Shown here: positions 16,723-26,300 of the stretch, in pieces | How the letters are laid out: every line of letters starts with the position of its first letter | How positions within the stretch are numbered: the stretch's first letter is position 1 | Source of the DNA: an uncultured Myxococcales bacterium | GTDB taxonomy: Bacteria; Myxococcota_A; UBA9042; DTJE01 | Length of the DNA: 39,838 nt | Assembly (NCBI GenBank): GCA_903936705.1 | Contig: CAIZWN010000006.1 | Span: 1 to 39,838, forward strand | Direction of reading: 5' to 3' | Position numbers and translations under genes: made by a program | The notes under the pieces: generated by a model | Seen by the model: the letters and a program-made list of their open reading frames with translations, nothing else | Databases searched by the model: none | Told to the model about the DNA's origin: nothing

Positions 16723-18098
16723 AACCGAACGACCTGAAGCCGTCGGTTCCCGCAGAATCCCCTGGGCATCCGGCTGAACCAAGCCGAGACTGGTCTTCGC
16801 GCGTGACGTGGTCGTACGTCGTGGGCGTCTACACGGCTGTGAACGCCATTCGCGACGCCTGGGTACTGGTAGAAGGGCCGGATTGCGCACATCTAAAGAC
16901 GCAGTACCTGCAGGGCAACCACGACTGGAACTCGACCTTGACCAGCGTTTCCGGATTTCACCGAGTCGCCAACACGGCGTTGCACCCCGTACACATGACC
17001 CGATCACGCGAGAAGGCCATCCACGGCGCTCTGACGCAAATCGCTGGCCATCCCGCGACTTCAGGCCTCCTGATGACCTCGATGCCGATGGCGTCGGTCA
17101 CTGGTGCCGACTATGCCCGGCTGTGTGCCGAGGTAACGGAATCGTCGCACAAGCCAGTGGTGCACGTACCGGGTCGGTCGCTCAGCGGCGACTGGATGGA
17201 CGGCTATGCGGAAACGCTGTTCTCGCTGGCTCGCCGCCTGGACCTGACCGGCGGCACGCCAATACCGGACAAGGTCGCCATAGTCGGCTACCTGCACGAC
17301 CGAAACGAGGGGGATCACCGCGCCAACGTGCGCATGCTGCGAGAGATGCTGGCCGCAATCGACCTGGAAGTGACCTCGATCTGGCTGGAAGGCCAGGCGT
17401 TCGCCGATCTTTGCGCCGTTCGCGACGCTGGAACAATCCTGTCCTTCCCTTATGGCCGCAAGGCTGCTGCCTGGATCGCCCAGCGGACAGGCGCGCGCCT
17501 GATCGAATGCGAATTGCCATTCGGCCCGGCAGCGACCGAGCGATGGCTGCGGCAGGTCGGCAATGCCACGGGGCGCGAAGGCCAGGCCGAGGCCCTGATC
17601 GAACGTGAACTGGCCGAATGCATCCCTCCCCTGGAATGGGTCGTACCGCACGTCTTCCAGCACCGGCGGCTCGCCTGGATCGGCGATCCACACATGGTGA
17701 GAGGGTTCAAGGAGTTCACGGACCTCGTCGGAGCACGACTTGTTGCCGCCGTAATCACCAACCCGACGGCCCACTCGGCCGGCCTGGCCCAGTTCCTGGG
17801 GGAGGACGTCCGCCTGCTGGTCTGGCCGCGACTGCGCGAGATGCTGCGTTTCCTGTCTGATCTGGGCAGCGATGAACCGATCGACTTGCTGGTGACGAAC
17901 CAGGCTGGGGTCGGGCAGATGCCGGTCGCCACGGTCGAGTTCGGCTTCCCGACCCTGTACACGCATTGTCTTTACGAACGACCCTTCCTGGGCTTCCGTG
18001 GCTTCCTGGCCTTCGCGGACCAGCTGGCCAATGCGATCAGCCAGCGGGGAATCTTCGAGGCCGGGTCGACGCCTACCCGGACCTGGCACGGGGGCTGA
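16719..18098 (+). CDS. Nitrogenase component-1-like protein, subunit B2
   Basis: The 459-residue product is the partner of A2 and a paralogue of B1. After a Pro-rich 25-residue leader comes AVNAIRDAWVLVEGPDCAHLKTQ, with Cys56 at the cluster-ligand position of the HGxxGC motif and an HDW motif at 68-70, 12 residues later (11 in B1). KVAIVGYLHDRNEGDHRAN, the MLREMLAAIDLEV helix and WLRQVGNATG align with B1 residue by residue over long stretches, which shows that the two pairs come from one duplication. As in B1, a single conserved cysteine is visible. The gene overlaps A2 by four bases and is followed by the radical SAM gene after 7 bases. The function in the complex is inferred from NifK/BchB. 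The substrate is unknown. Confidence 0.85.
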   Translation: MKPNDLKPSVPAESPGHPAEPSRDWSSRVTWSYVVGVYTAVNAIRDAWVLVEGPDCAHLKTQYLQGNHDWNSTLTSVSGFHRVANTALHPVHMTRSREKAIHGALTQIAGHPATSGLLMTSMPMASVTGADYARLCAEVTESSHKPVVHVPGRSLSGDWMDGYAETLFSLARRLDLTGGTPIPDKVAIVGYLHDRNEGDHRANVRMLREMLAAIDLEVTSIWLEGQAFADLCAVRDAGTILSFPYGRKAAAWIAQRTGARLIECELPFGPAATERWLRQVGNATGREGQAEALIERELAECIPPLEWVVPHVFQHRRLAWIGDPHMVRGFKEFTDLVGARLVAAVITNPTAHSAGLAQFLGEDVRLLVWPRLREMLRFLSDLGSDEPIDLLVTNQAGVGQMPVATVEFGFPTLYTHCLYERPFLGFRGFLAFADQLANAISQRGIFEAGSTPTRTWHGG

Positions 18099-18105
18099 TG
18101 CCTGT

Positions 18106-21100
18106 ATGGACAAGCCAGCGCAAATAAAGCCCCTAAACGAGGAACCGCTCACCTGGGTGGACCGGCTGCTGGCACTGCTGCGCAAGGTGGACCTGCCCGT
18201 AATCCGGCTCATCGCCGTGGATGGAACCCTGGACATCGAAATGTCCGGTTCGGCCGGTTCGGTACTCCGGGTCGAAGTGCGCCCGCGTGGTACCTCTTTA
18301 CACCCTCTCGCGACCGGCGAACGCTTCGAGTACACCGACCGGGCGTCTGCGGACCTTCCAGCAGACGACCTCCGGAAGATCCACCTGCTTGTGGCCGTGC
18401 TGCAGCGTCTCGAGCCACGTCTGCCTGCATCGTGGCAGGGCGTCACTGTGGCGGGAGATCCCGGCCACGAACGACCCGACATCTTCAATCGCCGCTTCCC
18501 GTTTGCTACGCTGGATCGAGCCACCAGCGAAGGGACGACCGACACCGAAGTGCTGGTCCGCCTGACCCCGCGATGCAACCAGCGGTGCGAATTCTGTTCG
18601 GCCCCCTCGGTGGAACAGCCAACGCGCGCTCAGATCGTCGCCTGTCTGGATTGGGTCGCGGCCCACCTTCCAGGGGCGCACGTGACGTTGACGGGAGGCG
18701 AGCCGACCCTGTCGCGCGACTTTCGCCACGTCCTGCGGCACGCCCTGGCCAGCCCCGGCATCGCGGGCGTCCAGGTGCAGACGAACGCGGTCGGATTCGC
18801 CGCAGCGGGCCGTGTCGATGCGCTGCCCCTAGACGATCGGCTGGACTACTGGGTGTCCCTGCATGCTCTCAATCCCACGATCTACGACGAGTGTACTGGC
18901 ACGTCTGGCCAACTCCTTCCCGCTATCCGCGGCCTGCGCCGCCTGCTGTCGTCAGGGGCGCGGGTCGCCCTGAACATCGTCGTGTGCCGCTACAATCTCG
19001 CCCATCTCCCAACTCTGGTGCGCAATCTGCCGATCCGGCTGGCCGGGCTGCCCATGCCCGAGATCCATTTCTCCACGCTGATCTGCCCTGATGGCCGGCC
19101 CGACACCGCGGACCTGCTGGTCAGGTACACCGATCTGCTCCCCGTCGTGACGGCTGCGGCGGCAATAGCGACCCGACATGGCCTGGCCGTGCAACCGCTG
19201 GTCGGCAGCAGCCATGCGGCGATCCCACCGTGCCTGGTACCACCAAATGACCGCATTAGAATGGTCCACCGGCCGGAACCGATGGAAGGCGAGACGGGAT
19301 ACGAGGATCTGCGCAATCCGTGGGTCAAGGCCTTCTCCTGTCGGACGTGCGTGCACTCGGCCCGTTGCCTGGGCGTTCCCAGGGACTACGTTCGACGATT
19401 CGGCCTGGCCGAATTGCGGCCCATCCGGCAAGACGACAGCCTGGACGACGCCGGGCCGTTGCGAGCAGTGGTCCCGCTGGAACCCACGTTCGACCGGACC
19501 GGGCCGATCGACACAGACGGTTTGGCGGAAATCGCACTTTCGACGAAGACGGCACTGGATTTCACGTTCCGACTGACGCGAGACTCGATGGCCCGGGTGG
19601 GTGAACTGGTCCCGCTGGCCGCCCGCCTGGCCCTGAACCCGGGATGCAGAGCATCACTGGTTTTGGAATTACCGGACGCCGGGACGCGGCTTCCTGACGG
19701 GGATGCCCCGGTCCCTTACTCGGCGCTCGACACCCTGCCGGGACCGCTGAATGCCCTGCGCGGCGAAGTGGTACGGGTCCGCGTATACGGGGAACGCCCA
19801 CTCTGCCTCTTCAACGAAGCCCTGTCCATGGCACTGCCGGTTGTAACCGCAGACGGACGGACCGGCAAGGCGCCCGGAGGTTCAGTCCACGGCCCGCTGT
19901 GCGCGGATTGCGCGATGCTGCCCGCATGCCCTGGGGTCAGTTCATCGTATGCGACACTCTTCGGCACCCGGGAATTGAAGCCGTTTTTCAGGACCGGTCC
20001 GGATGGGTCCATCCCCGAATGGGAGCAACGGCTGCGCTGGCTGCTGCTGGACCGTCCAGCCATCAGCGTGACGCTGGGGGAGATCCTTCCTCCAGCTCTG
20101 CTGCCCCAAATACCCTGCGTACTGCCCTGGACACGCCTTGAACTGCATGACGGCGGGACCGTTGGTCCCTGCTGCTCAGACTGGATGTCAGTCCGCGAGG
20201 CCACATCCCGACCACTCGACCTGCATGCACTCTGGTCGGGCCAACTAATGGCGTCCTTCCGTGAATCCCTGCTCACCGCTGACCCATCCGCCACTTGCCG
20301 GGCGTCGTGCCCCGTGCTGGCGGGCGGAACCCACAAGCCAGCGGGATTACTGCTAACTGGTGGTCCGGCGGCCGTCGTTGAGAACCAGGTCCGTCTGGTT
20401 CGCGCCCTGGTAGAAGGGCGAGTCAAGGCCGACTGGGATCCGTTAACCTTCTGCTTCGCTGCGACCTCAAGCTGCAACTACGACTGCCTGATGTGCGACT
20501 GCGGCCAACGAGGGACGCTCTCGGACCAGATGCCGACGACGTTCTACCGCGACCTGGAACCCTGGGTAGAGCGGCAGGTGGAGATGGACGTGAACGGCGG
20601 AGAACCGCTGGCCTCCCCAACGTTTCGAACGTTCCTCGACCGGTTGGCCATCCCTGGGGCAGCTGCGCTGGTCGGGTTGGTCACCAACGGGTCGTACCTG
20701 ACGCCACGCCGCCTTGCCCGCTGGCAGCGGTTGCCATTCCGCGCAATCACCGTAAGCCTGAACGCCGCAACGCCCGACACATACCTCGCGGTGAACCGCG
20801 GCCTGACGTGGGATCGGATCCGCGTGAACCTTGAAGAGTTGCTGCGTTTACGCCGTAACGGACTGTGGCTGGGCGGGCTGACCTGGAGCATGGTGATCCT
20901 GCGCCGCAACGTACACGAGATTCGTACGTTTGCGGAAATGGCCCTGCATGACGACGTGGACGTGCGCTTCATGCTTCCTGCTCACGATCGTAACGGCCAG
21001 AGCATCATGACGGACGCCACTGTCATGGAATCGGCGCGAGCAGCGCTCACGGACGTTGCGAACAGGTTGGAAGCGCTCCATAGAAACCGCTCGGCGCGCG

Positions 21101-21165
21101 ACGCCCGGGCGCTGGTCGCAGTGCTGGCTGATCGACTGACTCGTAAAGTCCTGGACCCGCTTTGA
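18106..21165 (+). CDS. Twin radical SAM protein with extra Fe-S cysteine motifs
   Basis: The 1019-residue product starts at ATG 18106, 7 bases after the B2 stop. It has two complete radical SAM domains. The first has CNQRCEFC (Cys157, 161, 164) and GGEP (197-200). The second has CNYDCLMC (Cys790, 794, 797) and GGEP (831-834). Between them the motif C-x2-C-x5-C-x-G-V, then Tyr and FG-x2-EL-x-P, appears twice (from Cys412 and Cys599). These may be auxiliary Fe-S sites. A SPASM-like C-x2-PW segment ending in GPCC (671-690) leads into the second domain. The block at 440-630 looks like a partial copy of the C-terminal half of the first domain, without its own CxxxCxxC. Residues 1-120 resemble the A2 extension. 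Its position at the end of the operon suggests substrate activation or cofactor maturation for the nitrogenase-like pairs. It lacks the NifB arrangement, and the function is unknown. Confidence 0.9.
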   Translation: MDKPAQIKPLNEEPLTWVDRLLALLRKVDLPVIRLIAVDGTLDIEMSGSAGSVLRVEVRPRGTSLHPLATGERFEYTDRASADLPADDLRKIHLLVAVLQRLEPRLPASWQGVTVAGDPGHERPDIFNRRFPFATLDRATSEGTTDTEVLVRLTPRCNQRCEFCSAPSVEQPTRAQIVACLDWVAAHLPGAHVTLTGGEPTLSRDFRHVLRHALASPGIAGVQVQTNAVGFAAAGRVDALPLDDRLDYWVSLHALNPTIYDECTGTSGQLLPAIRGLRRLLSSGARVALNIVVCRYNLAHLPTLVRNLPIRLAGLPMPEIHFSTLICPDGRPDTADLLVRYTDLLPVVTAAAAIATRHGLAVQPLVGSSHAAIPPCLVPPNDRIRMVHRPEPMEGETGYEDLRNPWVKAFSCRTCVHSARCLGVPRDYVRRFGLAELRPIRQDDSLDDAGPLRAVVPLEPTFDRTGPIDTDGLAEIALSTKTALDFTFRLTRDSMARVGELVPLAARLALNPGCRASLVLELPDAGTRLPDGDAPVPYSALDTLPGPLNALRGEVVRVRVYGERPLCLFNEALSMALPVVTADGRTGKAPGGSVHGPLCADCAMLPACPGVSSSYATLFGTRELKPFFRTGPDGSIPEWEQRLRWLLLDRPAISVTLGEILPPALLPQIPCVLPWTRLELHDGGTVGPCCSDWMSVREATSRPLDLHALWSGQLMASFRESLLTADPSATCRASCPVLAGGTHKPAGLLLTGGPAAVVENQVRLVRALVEGRVKADWDPLTFCFAATSSCNYDCLMCDCGQRGTLSDQMPTTFYRDLEPWVERQVEMDVNGGEPLASPTFRTFLDRLAIPGAAALVGLVTNGSYLTPRRLARWQRLPFRAITVSLNAATPDTYLAVNRGLTWDRIRVNLEELLRLRRNGLWLGGLTWSMVILRRNVHEIRTFAEMALHDDVDVRFMLPAHDRNGQSIMTDATVMESARAALTDVANRLEALHRNRSARDARALVAVLADRLTRKVLDPL

Positions 21166-21203
21166 TGGAACCCGATGATCAGGGCGGACCAGGCAAGATG
21201 TTC

Positions 21204-23285
21204 CTACTCGAACTCCAGAGCGCCGTTCAGGCAATCGGTTTCCAGGGTCTCGGCCAGGACCGCATCGGCCGGGAGGTTCAAGATGACCGGGGTCGTCGCG
21301 TAGAAATAGGCATCGACCTTCCGGTCGTCGAGAATCCCGGAGGGGACGTGCGTCATGCGCAGCGAGCCGTGAACTTCGCCTTCCAGTTGGACCATCAAAG
21401 GCAGGGATGACCCGGAGGTCCTCTCGCGGTCGAGGATGGCACAACTGTGGAACTGAAGCGTGGCACCGCCAGGCAACGCCGATCCCGCCGACATCTTGCT
21501 GCCATCCACGAGGCTCCAACTGAACGCCACCGAGGTGGCATCAGACGAAAGATAAATGGTCCCCAGTTTGAACGGAAGCGTCGTACTGGCCGAGAACTGA
21601 ACATTCTCGAGTTCGTCGTTGCCAGACATCTGGATCATGCTGGTCCCGTTGCCCATGAATCCCGAAGCACCGCCCTGCTCATCCGGTTCGCCTCCGTCGA
21701 AAAAGCGAATGTCGAAGCCCTCGACTGAGTAGTTGCTCATGGAGCAAAGACGGCTGTCGATGAGACCACTGGGGTCGCCCATCCCGTTCCGATCACGGTC
21801 GAACCATTCAAGGCCCTTTCCCTGGTCCACCAGCAGTTGAACCACAGGCCCCGTCATGTCCAGGGACGCCCCGATGGCCATGGGATCAATCGGATTGTTG
21901 TGGGAGGGGAAGGAATTACGGAACAGGTAGTCCCGGATCTTCTCGGGCAACAACCCTGGCTGGATCGCCTTCATCACGGCTACGGTCGATGTCACCATGG
22001 GGGCTGCAAAGGAATTCCCGTTCAACAGAATCGGAGGACCGTCCGGGTTCCCGGAATCGATTACGGCAACCCCCTGTGCTGGCGCCGAGATGGCCACCAC
22101 GCCGCCGTATGCCGATTCCTCCCAGCGGGACTCGGGATCGCACGCCCGAATCCCAGCCACGACAAGTACGTTCGGCTTGCTCAGCCCCTGCGGAACGATG
22201 TTGTTCGCATTCATCTCGAAAGAAGCATTGGCCGCAGCCGCTATCAAGGTGACGGTCGGGTGACGGTCCAGGAAACGCGACCACTTCAGCGAAATGGTCT
22301 TGAACATCAATGTCTTGGTCATATCGGCGATCCGGGGCAGTCTCCATCCCAGGCTCAAGTTGATGACGCTGACCTTGGCCTTGGCCGCCGCCTGCTGCGC
22401 CAGGGCGACGACCGTGTCCCCGTCGATCAACTCGGATCCGCCGATGTACAGTTTCAGCTTGTCTCCCAGGACTTGAAGGGCCAGTCCTGCCACCGAGCCG
22501 TCCTTGTCGTCGGCCGCAATGACCGCGGCGACTATCGTGCCGTGATTGTCGTCATCAAGGTCAACGAAGTAGGTCTTGCCGTTGAGGTTCTTCATCGAAG
22601 CCTTTTCGAACTGGGATCCAGAATTGAGACCTGTGTCCAGGATCGCCACGCGCACCTCGGACAAGGTCGTCACCGATCGCGCATTGGCGACGATTGGCAC
22701 CAGGTTGAAATAGTTGACCGCAACCAGGGCACAGCGGTGCGTCGGGCCCAATTTCGCGTTGTCTCCGGCAGAGGCGCACGCCTGGGGGTCGGCTGCTGCA
22801 GCGATGGTGCCCAGCAGGTTATAGCCCGCCGAAACCACCTCCGGACGCGCCTGGGCAACAAGCGCCTTGGCGTCCAGTTCCGCCACCGTAGCGGTTTCAA
22901 GAAGCACCTGGTACGCGTCCAGATCGGGAATCCTGCCCACGATGGTCCCGCCCAGTTCCTTCGCAATCTGGTCAGCCACCAGCGGATCCGTCCCATCTGC
23001 CAGCAACATGGACAGTTGGTTTACCGGAAACCGGACCGACACAGTTTCTCCCGTGTCCAGATCGACGTGATCCTCGGTGACGATCTTCCCGACATCCGGG
23101 GCCAATGAAAAGATTGCAGGATCAGGTGTGAATGGCCCGTCGGTGGAATCGGACGCGTTGCAGCCGAGTGATCCTGATCCGGCCATCGCCACGATGCCCG
23201 CGGCAAAAATGCAGATGGTACCCGGGTCGATGTTGCAGGCCCTAAGCATCGCTCGCGCCTTGTGCGTCAAGATGACCTGTGGCAT
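21204..23285 (-). CDS. Subtilisin-like (S8) serine protease, probable lipoprotein
   Basis: The 693-residue product starts at an ATG preceded by GGAGG. The N-terminus has a hydrophobic segment (ICIFAAGIVAMAG) that ends at Cys42 (GSLGC), a plausible though imperfect lipobox. Residues about 76-155 look like an inhibitor-I9 type pro-domain. The catalytic domain carries Asp217 (VAILDTGL), His248 (DDDNHGT), oxyanion Asn353 (AAANAS) and Ser425 (NGNSFAAP), so the triad is complete. NHGTIVAAVIAA replaces the more common HGTHVAG. The last about 220 residues form a beta-rich domain with few cysteines that is not recognised. The protein should act at the cell surface or in the periplasm. It lies 36 bases downstream of purL on the same strand and may be read through from it. 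It faces the radical SAM gene tail to tail with a 38-base gap. Confidence 0.9.
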   Translation of the reverse strand: MPQVILTHKARAMLRACNIDPGTICIFAAGIVAMAGSGSLGCNASDSTDGPFTPDPAIFSLAPDVGKIVTEDHVDLDTGETVSVRFPVNQLSMLLADGTDPLVADQIAKELGGTIVGRIPDLDAYQVLLETATVAELDAKALVAQARPEVVSAGYNLLGTIAAAADPQACASAGDNAKLGPTHRCALVAVNYFNLVPIVANARSVTTLSEVRVAILDTGLNSGSQFEKASMKNLNGKTYFVDLDDDNHGTIVAAVIAADDKDGSVAGLALQVLGDKLKLYIGGSELIDGDTVVALAQQAAAKAKVSVINLSLGWRLPRIADMTKTLMFKTISLKWSRFLDRHPTVTLIAAAANASFEMNANNIVPQGLSKPNVLVVAGIRACDPESRWEESAYGGVVAISAPAQGVAVIDSGNPDGPPILLNGNSFAAPMVTSTVAVMKAIQPGLLPEKIRDYLFRNSFPSHNNPIDPMAIGASLDMTGPVVQLLVDQGKGLEWFDRDRNGMGDPSGLIDSRLCSMSNYSVEGFDIRFFDGGEPDEQGGASGFMGNGTSMIQMSGNDELENVQFSASTTLPFKLGTIYLSSDATSVAFSWSLVDGSKMSAGSALPGGATLQFHSCAILDRERTSGSSLPLMVQLEGEVHGSLRMTHVPSGILDDRKVDAYFYATTPVILNLPADAVLAETLETDCLNGALEFE

Positions 23286-23321
23286 CGGACAACCTCCATC
23301 CGCCAGTTGAACCTATCCTGG

Positions 23322-26300
23322 CTACCGCGACGCGCACGCAAACGCATAGGCGTTGCGGAACATCCGCATCCAGGGGCCGGATTCGCCGACAAATTGGTCC
23401 GCCGGTCGGTATGAAAGCTGGACGGAACGAAAACCTCGCTCGGGGTGCGGCATCAGGATCAACGCGCGGCCGTCAGCGGATGTGAAGCCGGTCAGGCCGC
23501 CCTCGGAACCGTTCGGGTTCAGGGGATATTGTTCAGCGGGACGGCCATGACCATCGACGAAACGCACCGAGGCCAGCCCGCCGGACATGATCGCCTGGCG
23601 ATCGGAAGGTTGATCGAACACCGCCAATCCCTCGCCGTGCGCCACGGCGATTGGCACCCGCGACCCAGCCATGCCGTCCAGAAGGACAGCGGGGGACGGC
23701 ATGATCTCGACCGTCGCGTATCGCGCCTCGAACTGCTCGCTGACATTGCGGCGAAACAGCGGCCAGTGGCCAGCGCCCGGGATGATCCCCTTCAGTTGCG
23801 ACACCATCTGACAGCCGTTGCAGACCCCCAGAGTGAATGTGTCGCGTCGGCCGAAGAAGGTTGCGAACATTTCGGCAAGGCGCTGGTTGTACAGAATTGA
23901 ACGCGCCCAGCCTGACCCGGCGCCAAGGACGTCACCGTACGAGAAACCGCCGCACGCCACGATCCCCGCGAAATCCCGCAAATCGACCAGCCCGGCATGC
24001 AGATCGGTCATGTGCACGTCGATGGACTCGAAGCCGGCCAGCGCAAAGGCAGCCGCCATTTCGACATGGCCGTTGATGCCCTGCTCACGCAGGATCGCTA
24101 CACGCGGCGGTCTGGCGACGGCACGCGCTGCCGGCACGTGGTCGGGATCGTATGTCAGCCGAAAGGTCATTGGTGCAGTGGTCGGGTCTGTCGCGCCGTC
24201 GTACTCCTGACGCGCACACGCCGGGTTGTCGCGCAGGGATTGCATGCTGTGGGTCAGCGACGACCACAGGCGGCGAAAGTCAGGTATCCCTGCATCGATG
24301 GCCATCAGCCTGCCAACGGCCATGCGTACGCGCTGGTCATCCCTGGCGGCACCGATGATTCGCACCAGATCAGACAGGTCATGTCGCGCAAGGATGGCCA
24401 GCACCTCGTCCATCCGGTCATCGGCGACCTGCAATACCGCCCCAAGTTCCTCGCAAAAAAGAGGCGGCAGAGGGACCTGGGGGTCGCCGGCCAGGTCCGC
24501 ATCAAGACCTCGCCCGCCAGCCATCGCCATCTCGGCCAGCGTCACCGCCAGGCCGCCATCCGACCGATCGTGGTAGGCAAGCAGCAGGCGCCGTTCAACC
24601 AGTTCCTGCATCGCCGCAAAGAACGCCACGAACCGCGCCGGATCATCCAGGTCCGGGGCCTCGTCGCCCACCTGGTTGTATACCTGTGCCAGCGCACTGC
24701 CGCCCAGCCGGTTCCTCCCGGCCCCCAGATCGATTGCCACCAGTGCCGACTTCCCTGGCTTCAGGTCTGGCGTCAAGGTTTTTCTGGCATCCCGAACAGC
24801 GGAAAAAGCACTGACGATCAAGCTCAGCGGCGCTGTCTGCCTGTGGGCTGCATCCCCGCCGGATTCCCACACCGTACGCATCGACAGCGAGTCCTTGCCC
24901 ACCGGGATCGAAACGCCCAGCAGGGGGCACAGGTCCAGGCCCACGGCCGCCACGGTGTCGAACAGCTTCGCGTCCTCGCCCGGCTCGCCGCACGCACACA
25001 TCCAATTGGCCGACAGCTTGACGTTGCCTATTGGTCCAACATTGGCGGCCGCCAGGTTGGTCAGCGCCTCGCCCACGGCCATGCGCCCCGAGGCCGGGGC
25101 ATCGATGACGGCGATTGGAGTGCGCTCGCCCGTGGCCATCGCCTCGCCCGTGGTCGACAGGTACCCCGTAGTCGTCACCGCGCAGTCTGCAACCGGCACC
25201 TGGAAGGGCCCGACCATTTGATCACGATGAACCATTCCCGTGACGGAGCGATCCGTGATGGTGATCAGGAAGGTCTTGTCCGATACCGCCGGCAATTGCA
25301 GGACCCTGGCCAGCGCCATGGGCGCCGTGACCCCCGCCAGATCCAGCGCCGGAGGCCGCGCCGGATCGCGAACCACGTCCCTCAGCATGCGCGGCGGCTT
25401 GCCCAGCAATACCCTGATGTCCATGTCGATCGGGCTGTCGCCGAAGTGGCTGTCCCTGACCACCAGGCGTTCGTCGCCGGTGGCCGTGCCTATGAAGGCA
25501 ACCGGGCATCGCTCGCGACGACAGATCGCCTCGAACAGGTCGCGTTCCTGCCCACCTACCGCCAGCACGTACCGTTCCTGCGCCTCGCAGCACCAGATCT
25601 CCATGGGGTTCATGGAGGGTTCCTCGTTCGGCACGTCGCGCAACTGGAAATGCGCCCCGGTCTTTTCCACCAGTTCGGGACAGCCGTTCGACAGGCCGCC
25701 GGCGCCGATATCGTGGATGCTGATGATGGGATTGTCGGCACCCATGGCGACGCAGGTATCGATGACTTCCTGGCAACGACGCTCCATCTCGGCGTTTCCG
25801 CGCTGCACCGAATCGAAATCCAGCATCTCGTCGTTGCTGCCGGTCGCCATCGATGACGCCGCGCCACCTCCAAGCCCGATGCGCATGGCCGGCCCTCCGA
25901 TCTGGACAATCCACGCACCCGGCACAAGGTCCTTCTTGTGGACCTGCCCGCGGCGGATGTTGCCCATGCCTCCGGCCAGCATGATGGGCTTGTGATACCC
26001 GCGATACTTCCCTTCGACTACTTCCTCGTACGTCCGGAAGAACCCGCACAACTGGGGCCGGCCGAACTCGTTTCCGAATGCTGCTCCGCCAATCGGGCCT
26101 TCCAGCATGATGTCCAGCGGCGTGGCCAGGCGCCTGGGATGCAGCGCGTGGTCGAGCTCCCAGGGCAGCCGGTGGCCTGGCAGGCGGAGGTTCGACACCA
26201 TGAACCCGCAGATGCCAGCCTTGGTCTTGCTGCCGGTACCTGTGGCAGCCTCGTCGCGAATCTCGCCGCCAACTCCCGTCGCCGCACCCGGGAACGGGGA

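Noticed and set aside
8605-18098. Identification as true nitrogenase (nifHDKEN)
   Set aside because: The Fe protein fits, but A1 and A2 lack recognisable FeMo-cofactor ligands and no nifB, nifV, nifS or similar gene is present.
8605-18098. Identification as bacteriochlorophyll reductases (bchLNB/bchXYZ)
   Set aside because: There is only one Fe protein for two pairs, no other bch or porphyrin gene in the window, and the subunit sequences around the cysteines differ. The CoA-transferase does not fit.
18106-21165. A RiPP maturase explanation for the twin radical SAM protein
   Set aside because: SPASM-like features would allow it, but no short precursor-like ORF is found in the 102-, 156- and 38-base gaps of the cluster, and its partners are nitrogenase-like.
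23997-25856. 619-codon plus-strand frame inside purL
   Set aside because: It is fully antisense to conserved PurL sequence; no ribosome binding site or domain is visible.
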